NCBI GenBank assembly: GCA_964655355.1
Contig: CAZZMD010000002.1
Span: forward strand, 62,001 to 126,000
Source: CALGDE01 sp964655355
GTDB lineage: Bacteria > Cyanobacteriota > Cyanobacteriia > CACIAM-69d
DNA: 64,000 nt
Direction: 5' to 3'
Within the stretch, counting starts at the first letter, position 1. Each line of letters starts with the position of its first letter. The notes below the pieces were generated by a model, which saw only the letters and a program-made list of their open reading frames with translations, was not told where the DNA came from and did not search any database. Shown piece by piece: positions 43,513-53,514 of this stretch. Position numbers and translations under genes: made by a program.

Positions 43513-46092
43513 TTACTTGAGGTAGGCGATGGTCACCCCCGCGCCGCCATCGTTTTTCTCGGCGATTTCATACCGCTCCACCAGGGCGTGCTGTTTTAGA
43601 TAGGCTTGCACGCCATCCCGGAGTTTACCGGTGCCTTTGCCGTGGATAATCCATACTGCCCCTTGGTCAGCGGCGATCGCCTCGGAAATCAATTTATCGA
43701 TGATGGGTTCGGCGTCCACCACCCGCGCGCCGCGAATATCCACCGAGGTTTTGGAGGTGCGGAGGATCGTGCGTTGCTTGGGTTTGGCTTGTATTTTGTT
43801 CTTGGCTTTGGGGGCGGGGGGCTCCACTTTTTCGCCCTGGAGGGATTCGATGTCGTTCATGGGCACCGTCGCCTTTAAAATTCCCATGCGCACCGTGAGC
43901 TGTTGGGCATCGTCATCCACTGTCAATACTTCGGCGGTGCTGCCCAGGCTGAGCACTCGGATGCGTTCGCCGACGGTGGGTTTATAGGTGGGTTTACGCT
44001 TTTTGGCTTTTTGGGAGGGCAGCCGACGATCGGCGATCGCCCCCAACTCTTCCCCGGCTTTTTGGGCATCCTGTCCGGTGCCGCCCTTCTTCAACCGGCG
44101 AATCACCTGGTTAATTTCCTGCTTCGCCCGATTGACCTCCGCCCGAACGGCTTCCTCCTGGGATTGTTTTAGCTTGGCTTCTCGATCCTTGAGATCCTTG
44201 GCTTTGCGGTCGATTTGTTGGTGTAGCCGTTGGGCGCGATCCAACAGAAATTGGGCTTCGTTGGATTTCGCTTCCTGGCGGCGGTGCTGCGCTTCCAAAC
44301 CGGCGATCGTTCGGTTAATATCCTCGGAAAATCCCCCAACCAGAGTTTGGGCACTGTCGATCACGTCCGGGTCCAACCCCAAGCGATCGGCGATCGTCAA
44401 TGCATTGGATCGACCAGGGATCCCCCACAGCAGTTTATAGGTGGGGCTGAGGGTTTGATCGTCAAATTCCACCGATGCATTCTCAAAGCGATCGTCCTGA
44501 TATTTCAGGGTTTTCAACTCGCCAAAGTGGGTGGTGGCCACCGTAAGACGAGCGCGATCCGCCAGAGCAGTCAACAACGCCGTAGCAAGGGCGCTCCCCT
44601 CCGCAGGATCGGTTCCGGCTCCCACTTCGTCCAGCAATACTAATGAGCGATCGCCAGGATGATGCACGGGTTGACGAGCCGGCTCCGGCGAAGCAACTTC
44701 CACCTCAGCGTCATCATCGTCCGTGACAGCCAATGGAGCACTTGCGGGGATTTCCGAGTCATGGAGGGCAATGGGCTTGAGGGCATTAAGAATGCGAACA
44801 ATCCGGCGAATATGCCCTGAGAACGTGGACAAACTTTGCTCAATAGACTGTTCATCGCCAATATCCGCCAAAACCTGCTCAAACCAAGGCAATTCCACCG
44901 GTTCGCGGGCAGGTACAAATAAACCAGCCTTGGCCATCAATGCCGCCAATCCCAGGGTTTTCAACGTAACGGTCTTGCCGCCGGTATTGGGACCGGTGAT
45001 GGCAACGACGCGAATTTTGGGATCGACACTGACATTAATCGGTACTGCGCTACGACCTTCATCATGGGCGGCTTGCCATACCAACAGCGGATGCCGAAGA
45101 TTGCGTAGGGTGGTGGTGTCGCCGTCCTGGGGCTTGATAAAGCGCGGGGGATTGGCTTCCAACCAAAAGCTATAGCGCGATCGCGCCGCCGCCAGATCAA
45201 TCGTGGTAGCGATCGCCAAAACCTGCTCCAGCTCCGGCAACGCCTCCGCCACCAACTCACTCAACCGCCGCCGAATCACCTCCTCTTCCGCCGCTTCCTG
45301 GCGCGTCAACTGCCGCAATTTATTATTCGCCTCCACCACCGCATGGGGTTCGATATATAGTGTTCCCCCCGACGCCGACGCATCGTGAACAATGCCGCGA
45401 ATATTGGTTTTATGCCCCGCCTTCACCGGCAATGCAAAGCGATCGCCCCGCATCACAATGGTCATTTCCTGCACCGCATTGGGCTTTTGCTGCATGATGT
45501 TCTGCAACTTTTTCCGAATGCCCGATCGCACCTCCTTCAGCCCGGCCCGAATACCCCCAAGTTTGGTACTCGCCCGGTCGGCCACCTCCCCGCGATCGTC
45601 AATGCAATGGTGAATTTCCTTCTCCAAATCCGGCAACGTGCGCACGCTGGTAATCAGCTCCATCAACACCGGACACTCGTCCTCACGGGTGCCAATTTGC
45701 TTCCGTAGACCGCGCATCCCCCCCAATGTCTGGGCGATCGTCAACAACTCCTCCCCGGACAACACCCCCTGCCGTTCCGCCCGCTCCAACGCCCCGTCAA
45801 TATTGCCAATCCCCTTAAAACTTAATTCCTGAGCATCCGCCTGCTCAAACCCATACACCTCCTGAGTTTGCGCCAACAACGCCTCACTCCCCGCCTGGGA
45901 CTCAGGAATCACCAACCGCTCCGCCGCAATGCGTCCCAACGGCGTCGATGCAAAGGACGCCACCTGCTGACAAAGCCGCGACCATTCCAGCAATCCCAGG
46001 GTTTCCGTCTGGATGGCCGGTGCAGGGGATACAGTCTTTGCAGGCTCAGATGAAGGGGATGCAATGGGCATAGGGGCCGCAATCATGGGCAT
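43513..46092 (-). CDS. mutS2: MutS2 ATPase/endonuclease
   Basis: 859 residues. It lacks the mismatch-recognition domain of MutS. The MutS core (about 60-330) is followed by the ATPase with Walker A GPNTGGKTVTLKT and Walker B SLVLLDEVGAGTDPAEG. A coiled-coil clamp spans about 560-660, and a C-terminal Smr nuclease domain about 780-859 (VDIRGARVVDAEPI, WIIHGKGTGKLRDGV). MutS2 suppresses recombination and, in several bacteria, splits collided ribosomes. Between Walker A and B there is a non-conserved acidic insert (TDDDDAEVEVASPEPARQP). A start at the first Met gives MPMIAAPMPIA; a later Met is possible. Confidence 0.93.
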   Translation of the reverse strand: MPMIAAPMPIASPSSEPAKTVSPAPAIQTETLGLLEWSRLCQQVASFASTPLGRIAAERLVIPESQAGSEALLAQTQEVYGFEQADAQELSFKGIGNIDGALERAERQGVLSGEELLTIAQTLGGMRGLRKQIGTREDECPVLMELITSVRTLPDLEKEIHHCIDDRGEVADRASTKLGGIRAGLKEVRSGIRKKLQNIMQQKPNAVQEMTIVMRGDRFALPVKAGHKTNIRGIVHDASASGGTLYIEPHAVVEANNKLRQLTRQEAAEEEVIRRRLSELVAEALPELEQVLAIATTIDLAAARSRYSFWLEANPPRFIKPQDGDTTTLRNLRHPLLVWQAAHDEGRSAVPINVSVDPKIRVVAITGPNTGGKTVTLKTLGLAALMAKAGLFVPAREPVELPWFEQVLADIGDEQSIEQSLSTFSGHIRRIVRILNALKPIALHDSEIPASAPLAVTDDDDAEVEVASPEPARQPVHHPGDRSLVLLDEVGAGTDPAEGSALATALLTALADRARLTVATTHFGELKTLKYQDDRFENASVEFDDQTLSPTYKLLWGIPGRSNALTIADRLGLDPDVIDSAQTLVGGFSEDINRTIAGLEAQHRRQEAKSNEAQFLLDRAQRLHQQIDRKAKDLKDREAKLKQSQEEAVRAEVNRAKQEINQVIRRLKKGGTGQDAQKAGEELGAIADRRLPSQKAKKRKPTYKPTVGERIRVLSLGSTAEVLTVDDDAQQLTVRMGILKATVPMNDIESLQGEKVEPPAPKAKNKIQAKPKQRTILRTSKTSVDIRGARVVDAEPIIDKLISEAIAADQGAVWIIHGKGTGKLRDGVQAYLKQHALVERYEIAEKNDGGAGVTIAYLK

Positions 46093-46276
46093 CTACGAAA
46101 TTAAAACTTGTGGAGAAGTGGGAACAGGTATCAAATCGCAAATTAATGTTACCGATCCTGTATCCCTGATTATATGGCGATCTTGCAGTTTATAAGACTC
46201 TCAACCGGGTGATGCGCGTTTTAACGAAGTGTCACGCGATCGCACAGCAGGCATCAATTCACGTTGCCAGACGAAA

Positions 46277-46738
46277 CTATGTCATTTCAGATTCAGCATT
46301 GAACGTTTCATCACCAAAGCAGTAAACACCACATTCAAGGGGAAGCTGACGCTCCGCAAGCAACATCAAAATCTCCGGTGAAAGAATTAGCTCCCCATGC
46401 CAGTCATCTGGGTAAACAGAAACCGTCAAGCAGACCTCGTACTCTGTCCGAAGAATGCGCCAAGCCTCCAAATTTGAGGTGCACTGTTGCAAAAGCTTCC
46501 GAATTTTAAATTCGACGGAGTTTTTATTGTCGTAAATTTTCAACTGCCATTGTCCCCACTCAACAACCCGCGTCAGCGTTGACCCTTTGCTGATGGGATG
46601 CCGCTCGCCGGGATTCCATGCTCGCGTGGGTTCCACGCCTAACAGTGCCGTAACATCACTTCGATTGAGGGTTGTCGAACGAACCAATAATTTGACGGAG
46701 GTTGTGTCAAATTTGCGGTCATCAAATGATTGAGACAT
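46277..46738 (-). CDS. DUF4279-like protein
   Basis: 153 residues. The pattern VKLLVRSTTLNRSDVTALLG, PTRAWNPGERHP, GQWQLKIYDN and LECGVYCFG fits DUF4279 proteins, alpha/beta proteins often found in polymorphic-toxin immunity loci. No toxin gene is adjacent, so an immunity role is not supported here. The gene stands alone, about 180 bp from the kinase-GUN4 gene. Confidence 0.7.
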   Translation of the reverse strand: MSQSFDDRKFDTTSVKLLVRSTTLNRSDVTALLGVEPTRAWNPGERHPISKGSTLTRVVEWGQWQLKIYDNKNSVEFKIRKLLQQCTSNLEAWRILRTEYEVCLTVSVYPDDWHGELILSPEILMLLAERQLPLECGVYCFGDETFNAESEMT

Positions 46739-46920
46739 TGTAGGACCCCTCCTACCTTAAGCATTGGGTGGATGCGAGGCGATTACTGATTGATACTTTC
46801 AAAATCCAAGTAGCTAAGGCAAGTCGCTATCAATAACTGCGCCAATTTTCACGTCTATGGGGCTAAGGAATGGGCTGCTATTAAAAGCTTAGCAATGGTT
46901 GAGGGTGATGGTGTTTTGAA

Positions 46921-48285
46921 CTATCTATTTTTGCCATAGCAAAATCGCAAGCGATCGCAAAAATCTGTCCAAAGTTTTCCCCGTCTTCCCCAGGTGGGTA
47001 GATGCCCAACGGGGGCTTGGGGATGGAACTGCAACTCGCCATACCCAAGCCACTGGTTACGCCGGGACCAGCCCACTGTTGTCGCCAATTGCCCATAATC
47101 CCGATCCAATTTGAGCCAAAGCCGCCGCTGCGCCAAAAAGCCAAATCGCCCATTGCTATAAACCTCCCAAAGATTGGCAAGGGTACGCAGATCGCGACAG
47201 GGGATGTTGTCCAAATGGATGGGGGCGATCGCCTGTCCCGCGCCACAGCCCGCCATCTCCTGCAACAACCGCGCCGTTTCCTGGTCCGCCGCCTGCCATT
47301 GATTGGTATCTAAAAACTCTCGAAGCGGTTCAAAATCCAATCCCAATGCCGATTCATAGTCGGTTTGAGGGCTTGGCGCTGGCATTTCAGTAGCAGGGTG
47401 ATCCTCCTGGAAATTTCTCCTGACTTCGCTCGTCTTGGGAGAGGTTACTGTTAACTCAATTCCTAATTGTTCAAGAAAATCTGGGATAGTTTGGGGTCGA
47501 TCTTCTGGCTGTAGAGCGAGTCCTTGCTGGATAGCCCTTGCGGTACGATCGCCCAATTCTGGTGCATAGTCTTGAGGAGATACCAGGGGATCGGATTCCT
47601 GTTTTTGCAAGTATTCCACACGGGTTAGGGGCGATCGCGGCACCTCCCCAGTCACCAAAAAATATAGCGTCGCCGCCAAGCCGTACACATCAATAAATGT
47701 CCCCCGTTTACCCTGGCGATCGTACTGTTCCAGCGGCGCAAAACCACGGGTGGTGTAATCCGGATGAAAAGCCACCTCTCCCTGGCGAAACGGTCGCGCC
47801 ACCCCAAAATCAATTAGTACTACCTCCTCAAAATTTGCCCCCCGCGTCAACACATTCAGCGGCTTAATATCCCGATGCAATAATCCAAAATCATGCATAT
47901 GGGCGATCGCCCCGCCCAACTGTTGGATATAGCCGAGCGATCGCGCTTCCGATAAGGGCCCTTCCCGCTTCACCAGGGCATTTAAGTCGGGTCCCGGCAA
48001 AAACTCCAACACCATGCACCATCGCAGCCCATCCAATACCATCTCTTCAATGGCAACAATATTAGGATGATGGCACTTCGCCAACCATAGGGCTTCGTTG
48101 GCAAAATCCTGCTGTCGTTTTGTGAGTTCTTGGGGACGACATCGTTTGGCATTCAGGGTTTTGATTGCAACCGGGCGATCGCGATCATCAACCGCTAGGT
48201 AGGTACAACAAAATCCTCCTTCTCCTAACAGTTTTTTGATCGTATATTGACCGCTGGCAACTCGATGCCCTGTACTCCAAACCAT
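46921..48285 (-). CDS. Serine/threonine kinase fused to a GUN4 domain
   Basis: 454 residues. The kinase domain (about 12-270) has LGEGGFCCTYLA, catalytic Lys in VAIKTLNA, LLHRDIKPLNVL and LIDFGVARP. The C-terminal GUN4 domain is at about 315-454 (LREFLDTNQWQAADQETARLL, LWEVYSNGRFGFLAQRRLWL, APVGHLPTWGR). The fusion suggests phosphorylation controlled by bound tetrapyrrole, which is inference. Cyanobacteria carry several such fusions. The start is ATG 48285; the gene lies 30 bp downstream of the repeat-protein gene on the same strand. Confidence 0.9.
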   Translation of the reverse strand: MVWSTGHRVASGQYTIKKLLGEGGFCCTYLAVDDRDRPVAIKTLNAKRCRPQELTKRQQDFANEALWLAKCHHPNIVAIEEMVLDGLRWCMVLEFLPGPDLNALVKREGPLSEARSLGYIQQLGGAIAHMHDFGLLHRDIKPLNVLTRGANFEEVVLIDFGVARPFRQGEVAFHPDYTTRGFAPLEQYDRQGKRGTFIDVYGLAATLYFLVTGEVPRSPLTRVEYLQKQESDPLVSPQDYAPELGDRTARAIQQGLALQPEDRPQTIPDFLEQLGIELTVTSPKTSEVRRNFQEDHPATEMPAPSPQTDYESALGLDFEPLREFLDTNQWQAADQETARLLQEMAGCGAGQAIAPIHLDNIPCRDLRTLANLWEVYSNGRFGFLAQRRLWLKLDRDYGQLATTVGWSRRNQWLGYGELQFHPQAPVGHLPTWGRRGKLWTDFCDRLRFCYGKNR

Positions 48286-48315
48286 ATCGTTCCCTGCCCT
48301 AATCCTGCACCTCGT

Positions 48316-51300
48316 TTACGCGATCAGGGTTTGACCAATGGATTCAAAACCCACACCAAACACATAGTTAAAGGTCTGGGTTAGGGTGATTTCTTGGATA
48401 CTAGAAGCTCCATAGAATTCAACCAATATAGGAGACACATCGGGGCGATCGCGCAGTTCCGCTAGATCCAGTTGCGACGAGGGTTGTAAGCCCTGTTCTA
48501 AGCCAGTGCTAAACATAAATTCCAGGGTTTCTCGGAAGGTGACTTCTTCGATAGAAGTCCGACCATAGAAGGCGACCAAGGCTGCCGCCGATGCGGAGCC
48601 TGCTTCGCGGTAGGCTTCAAAATCGACCAGGTCAGAGGGGTTTTGTCCTTTTTCTAGACCGATGCCGGTGATGTAATCAAACAACTCTAGGTCACTGATG
48701 GCACCGCTGCCATTCACGTCAATTAACGCAAAATCAGCCTCAATGGACGCAGCATAAGTAGACCGATAAAACTCGAAATCCACCGCCGCTGATAGGTTCA
48801 GCCCCCCCGACAACCGTCCCTGACCTTCGAAGAATTCCAACACCTGGGTTTCGCTCACGTTCAGCACTGAATCTAGGCGATATTCCGCCAATAAATCCTC
48901 CGAAAACTGTTCGCGAATGGCGTCAATATCCACAAAATCTAACAGGTCAATTTCTGTGCTTTCCCCATCAGAACCACCAGAACCCTCGCCCTCTGCTAAT
49001 AAGATCTCATCCTCATTAATCGGCGACAATTCTAATCCTGCATCCACGCCAAATCGATAGGCATGTTCCAGGATCAGGGTGTCCGTAATAGCCTCAATTT
49101 CTAGACCGAAGTCGGCGGTCAACTCAGCAGCATGGGTACGACGGTAGAACTCAAAATCAATGTCGCTGGACAACCCCCCATAGACAAAATCAATAACCAG
49201 GAGATCGTCAATTTCCTTAGTCGTTGAAACCTCATAGGTTGCTAACAGCTCCGCCTCAAAAGCTTTGCGCAGGAAATCCACCTGTACAAACTCAGAGGTA
49301 TCAACCCCGGTCCGAGTGCCGCGCCCAAACATAAACGTAATAATTTGCTCGCGGGAGAGTTGTAGGACAGCCTCGCGTCGGATAGACACCTCCACATCAA
49401 CGGTAACGCCGCCGGTCGCCACCGGTGCCGTCACCATGCCAGCAGTGCCACGCCCGGTCCCCGGTGCCGTCATAGTCCTCCGTCGGGTCCCGGTCATCCG
49501 AGTGCCGCGCCCGGTATCGGTTCCAGTACGTCGAGTTCCCCGTCCAGTCCCACTCCCGGTGTCAGTTCCAGTACGTCGAGTCCCTCGTCCGGTCCCGCTC
49601 CCGGTGTCGGTCCCGGTTCTTGCCCTAGTCACCTGAGTCTGGGTGCCCGTGTCGGTCCGGCGGGTGCGACCGGTACGCAGCGATCGCCCCAGACTGCGGA
49701 GGGTTCGTCCGGTGCTCCGACCTCGGCTAGTCCCCCCACCGGTTCGGCGAGTGCGACTGGTACCGCTTCCGCCCATACCTCGGGTGCGCCCTCGTGTAGT
49801 TCTGCCGCCCCCCGCAGTGCGGCGGGTGGTGCGAGTGCGATCGCCCAAAACAACTTCGGCCCCGAAATAAAACTCGTAGATCGCCTCAAAATTAGTCTCG
49901 ATATAGGCGTCAATATTAATGGCTGAAAACTGGAAGGATTCCGACTGGAATAGCGCCTGAAATTCAGAGCTAAAGGCAATTTGTAAAACCTGTTCTGTGG
50001 TGATACTAGCCGTAGCATCAAACTCAATTCCTAAGCTAGAGAACAGACTTGCCTGTTGCCCCACGCTCAAGGTTTCAATTTGATGGCGTAGAAATTCAAT
50101 ATCAATATTGCGGGATTCGCTGACATACCAACTGGTGATTTCAACGGCGCTGAGGCTGGCAACGGCGCTAACTTCAATATTTAAAGTCTGGGCGATCGCC
50201 ACCGCATAAGTGGATCGTAAATATTCCACATTCAAAAAAGCGCTGGCATCTAACCCTAGGCTGGCTCCCTGGTCGAAAATAAAGGCTTCAATGTCATCCC
50301 GATCCAATGCCAATACTTCGCTGGTGGAAATTTCTAGGGATGCCGCAATTTCGGCGGAGAAGCGCGATCGATAGCCTTCAAAATCCACCAGGCTGAGGTT
50401 AAAGCCATCGATCGCAATGCCTGCCTCATAAATAAAACTCAGGATTTGTAGGTCGGTGACCTGGGAGATTTGGGTCACCCCAAAGGTGGCATTCACATCG
50501 CCGCCAAAGGTATCCCGCACATAGTCAAAATCAATATCGCTCGAAACGCCGCCAAATTGGAAATCAACAATAATGCTGGCATCAAGGGCGTTAACCTCAG
50601 CCAAGGTGATGTCGTATTCTGCGGCGATCGCTTCGGCATTTTGCGATCGATAGAGTTCAATGGCAGCGGCATCGGTAAACGTCGCGAGGGAGATGCCAAA
50701 TTTCCAGCCCTCCTCCACTGCAAACTGACGAATTTGGGTTTGGGTCAGCACACTGACACTGGTCACCCCATAAAATTCCGCCAGGACCGTGGCATTGGCC
50801 ACCCGATAGGATTCCAGATCGAACGGCGATAGGGCGCGATCGCCATCAAAACCCTCGGTGAATAAATAGCGTCGTAAATCGGAGCCGACTAAATCCGCAA
50901 CCCGCTCCCCCAGGGACGTTAATTCCTCGCCGAATAGGGTGCGCACAAACTCCCCATCCACAAAGGGAGCCGCCTCACCAAACACAAAATCCACCACCTG
51001 GGCATCGGTCACCGTCGCCCCAAATTGCGCCGTCAATGCGGCTTGATATTCACTGCGATAGAACGTCAAATCCAGGAAGGGGGTTACGTCTAAGCCCTGG
51101 TCCAATCCCGCCCCCAAGGCAAAGGATTCCACCTCGGTTTCTGTGACCACCTCGATGGAACTGACCTCATAGAACGCCACCAGCTCCGCCGCAAATTGGG
51201 CTCGATAGGCCGATAAATTGACCGACGATCGCGCTAACCCCGCCCGTTCCCCCTGCACAAAGGCAAAGGAACTAATCTGCTCATTACTCAGCTCCGTTAC

Positions 51301-51954
51301 CGACACCCCATAAAAACTTTCCAAGCTTGCCCGATGGCGAACCCGGTAGTAATCAATATCTAAGGCGCGATCGCCAATATCCTCCAACAGGTCCAACACG
51401 TCCTCATCAGTCAGCTCATCCACGCTTTGGATATCGAAGCTCGCCCCGATTTCGGTCTCAAACAGACTTTGAAAAGACTGACGGTTAAGGATTGCGCCGT
51501 AATAGGAAGTCGAACTGCGCTGCTCCTGAACCCCGAACTGCAAATAATGCTGAAGCCCCGTAAACTCCCCCGACGCCACGGCTTCCGCCACATCCCCATT
51601 GGAATTGAGGTAGTAGGACAGGTCAAACACCGAATTAATCCGCCGTTCTTCCCGGATCCCAAATCCGAAAAAATGCTCCGCTGCCGTGAAGTTTCCCCCG
51701 TCAACAACCGCAGCAACATCTGTGCTGGTCTCTAAATAAAAATTGAAATCGAAGAACTGGCTAAAGGCACGCTTCTCGACCGAGCCATGCACCAGAAAAT
51801 GATCCAACGCCGTCGTTAACCCCGCCTCCACCGCGATCGCCACATCCGAATGCAGCGTCAGATAAGCTTGCGCGTCAAATAGCCCCGACGCTTCCACCTG
51901 CGATCGCAATGCATCAAGACGCTCTTGGCTATCGAGTCCAGTGGGATTATTCAT
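48316..51954 (-). CDS. Giant repeat protein with Arg/Thr/Gly-rich central domain
   Basis: 1,212 residues from ATG 51954 (MNNPTGLDSQER). Residues about 25-150 hold three copies of a motif known from large bacterial surface proteins (DVAIAVEAGLTTALDHFLVHG, then FDFNFYLETSTDVA). The remainder has about fourteen ~65-residue acidic helical repeats of the pattern DFxxYRSxYAAxLxAxFG...QIxxFxFGxG. At about 695-845 a basic segment interrupts them, made of RTGTDTGSGTGRGTR-type 15-residue units. No signal peptide, RTX nonapeptides or enzyme motifs are visible. HIP1 sites occur normally, so it looks resident. Function unknown; a surface or matrix protein is possible. Confidence 0.75.
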   Translation of the reverse strand: MNNPTGLDSQERLDALRSQVEASGLFDAQAYLTLHSDVAIAVEAGLTTALDHFLVHGSVEKRAFSQFFDFNFYLETSTDVAAVVDGGNFTAAEHFFGFGIREERRINSVFDLSYYLNSNGDVAEAVASGEFTGLQHYLQFGVQEQRSSTSYYGAILNRQSFQSLFETEIGASFDIQSVDELTDEDVLDLLEDIGDRALDIDYYRVRHRASLESFYGVSVTELSNEQISSFAFVQGERAGLARSSVNLSAYRAQFAAELVAFYEVSSIEVVTETEVESFALGAGLDQGLDVTPFLDLTFYRSEYQAALTAQFGATVTDAQVVDFVFGEAAPFVDGEFVRTLFGEELTSLGERVADLVGSDLRRYLFTEGFDGDRALSPFDLESYRVANATVLAEFYGVTSVSVLTQTQIRQFAVEEGWKFGISLATFTDAAAIELYRSQNAEAIAAEYDITLAEVNALDASIIVDFQFGGVSSDIDFDYVRDTFGGDVNATFGVTQISQVTDLQILSFIYEAGIAIDGFNLSLVDFEGYRSRFSAEIAASLEISTSEVLALDRDDIEAFIFDQGASLGLDASAFLNVEYLRSTYAVAIAQTLNIEVSAVASLSAVEITSWYVSESRNIDIEFLRHQIETLSVGQQASLFSSLGIEFDATASITTEQVLQIAFSSEFQALFQSESFQFSAINIDAYIETNFEAIYEFYFGAEVVLGDRTRTTRRTAGGGRTTRGRTRGMGGSGTSRTRRTGGGTSRGRSTGRTLRSLGRSLRTGRTRRTDTGTQTQVTRARTGTDTGSGTGRGTRRTGTDTGSGTGRGTRRTGTDTGRGTRMTGTRRRTMTAPGTGRGTAGMVTAPVATGGVTVDVEVSIRREAVLQLSREQIITFMFGRGTRTGVDTSEFVQVDFLRKAFEAELLATYEVSTTKEIDDLLVIDFVYGGLSSDIDFEFYRRTHAAELTADFGLEIEAITDTLILEHAYRFGVDAGLELSPINEDEILLAEGEGSGGSDGESTEIDLLDFVDIDAIREQFSEDLLAEYRLDSVLNVSETQVLEFFEGQGRLSGGLNLSAAVDFEFYRSTYAASIEADFALIDVNGSGAISDLELFDYITGIGLEKGQNPSDLVDFEAYREAGSASAAALVAFYGRTSIEEVTFRETLEFMFSTGLEQGLQPSSQLDLAELRDRPDVSPILVEFYGASSIQEITLTQTFNYVFGVGFESIGQTLIA
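49420..49870. repeat. Coding repeats of the Arg/Thr/Gly domain
   Basis: On the minus strand the segment encodes residues about 695-845 of the giant repeat protein. The clearest part (about 49540-49625) has 45-bp units containing CCAGTACGTCGAG and CTCCCGGTGTC. Shorter variants with GTCCGG and GTGCGA steps surround it. Composition and period differ sharply from the rest of the gene, which points to local slippage-driven expansion. Confidence 0.8.
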
Positions 51955-52230
51955 AATGTTATCGGTATCAGTTATAAATTTAGCGACGCTGAGCGCAACC
52001 CAGCACAACAGGTCTGATCGGCTCAGGAACTGCGCTTGAGGGGCATCAGTGTAGTGGTTGTGTCGCTCACCCTGGCACAGCGTCAATGCTGGCCGGGGGA
52101 AACTTAAGCAAAATTCGCAGGGAAAGGGAGGGGATGCGATCGCTTCACGCTAGACTAATCACCTGATTGACCGGCCTCCAGGGCCAAGACTCTGTCAGGA
52201 AAACCAAAGTTCCCAGCGATCGCCTAGCCC

Positions 52231-53514
52231 ATGAGTACCATCCAAGCCTTGCGCGGCACCAAGGATATCCTGCCCACCGACATTGGCTATTGGCAGCATC
52301 TGGAAGCAACGGCGCGGCAAATCCTAGGGCGAGCATCATTCAAGGAGATTCGCACCCCAATTTTTGAACAAACAGAATTGTTTGCTCGGGGCATTGGTGA
52401 AGCCACCGATGTGGTGGGTAAAGAGATGTACACCTTCACGGACCGGGGCGATCGCTCCATCACCCTGCGTCCCGAAGGCACCGCCGGCGCAGTCCGGTCC
52501 TACATCGAAAACAAATTATTTGGAGCGGGCGGCATTCAGCGTCTGTGGTACTCCGGTCCCATGTTCCGCTATGAACGTCCCCAAGCCGGCCGCCAGCGTC
52601 AGTTCCATCAGATTGGCGCAGAGGTCCTAGGCAGCGCCGACCCCCGCGCCGATGTAGAAGCGATCGCCGTTGCGGTGGATATTTTGTCTGCCCTCGGGTT
52701 GAAGTCATTGAAATTGGCATTGAATTCGGTGGGCGATCGCGACGACCGCCAACGCTATCGCCAGCAACTGGTGGACTATCTCACCCCTTACAAAGATGAG
52801 CTAGACCCGGATTCCCAGGATCGTCTGACCCGAAACCCCCTGCGCATTCTTGACACCAAAGTGGAGCGCACCCAAGAGATTTGTGTCAATGCCCCCAGTA
52901 TTTTGGACGCCCTCAGCCCAGAATCCGCCGAGCGTTTTGAAGCCGTGAAAGCGGGCTTAACGGCCCTTGGCATTGACTATGAAATCGATAATCGCCTAGT
53001 GCGGGGATTGGACTATTACACCCACACCGCCTTTGAAATTCAGTCTGATGATTTAGGGGCTCAGGCGACGGTTTGCGGTGGGGGTCGCTATGACGGTTTG
53101 GTATCGGAGCTGGGAGGTCCCGAAACCTCAGCCGTGGGCTGGGCAATGGGCATGGAGCGATTGATTTTGTTACTCCAACAACTTCAGCCGTTGCCGGATT
53201 CCAGTGTTGATTTTTACGTGGTCTCCCGGGGCGATCGCGCGGAAATGCAAGCCCTCGGGGTCGCCCAAACCCTACGCCAGGCGGGATACTCCGTCGAAGT
53301 GGATTTGAGCGGCAGTGCCTTCGGGAAACAATTTAAACGGGGCGATCGCGCGGGCGCCAAAGCCTGTGCCATCCTGGGGGATTCCGAGGCGGATAATAAT
53401 ACGGTGCAAATTAAGTGGTTGAAATCCGGTGAGCAATCGGAAATCCGCCAGGATGAACTCGGGGCCTATATCGAAACCCAGCGCCCACGTTCTACGGATC
53501 TTTTGGGCGGTTAA
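52231..53514 (+). CDS. hisS: Histidyl-tRNA synthetase
   Basis: 427 residues, a normal class II HisRS. MSTIQALRGTKDILP is the N-terminal signature. Motif 2 is in RYERPQAGRQRQFHQIG and the histidine-specific loop is RGLDYYTHTAFE. The C-terminal anticodon domain includes VDFYVVSRGDRAEM. It charges tRNA-His. The stop overlaps the convergent downstream gene by 4 bp, and its promoter faces that of the giant repeat protein across about 275 bp. Confidence 0.97.
   Translation: MSTIQALRGTKDILPTDIGYWQHLEATARQILGRASFKEIRTPIFEQTELFARGIGEATDVVGKEMYTFTDRGDRSITLRPEGTAGAVRSYIENKLFGAGGIQRLWYSGPMFRYERPQAGRQRQFHQIGAEVLGSADPRADVEAIAVAVDILSALGLKSLKLALNSVGDRDDRQRYRQQLVDYLTPYKDELDPDSQDRLTRNPLRILDTKVERTQEICVNAPSILDALSPESAERFEAVKAGLTALGIDYEIDNRLVRGLDYYTHTAFEIQSDDLGAQATVCGGGRYDGLVSELGGPETSAVGWAMGMERLILLLQQLQPLPDSSVDFYVVSRGDRAEMQALGVAQTLRQAGYSVEVDLSGSAFGKQFKRGDRAGAKACAILGDSEADNNTVQIKWLKSGEQSEIRQDELGAYIETQRPRSTDLLGG

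Noticed and set aside
49265..49870. Plus-strand Arg/Val/Pro-rich frames
   Set aside because: Antisense readings of the Arg/Thr/Gly repeats of the giant protein.
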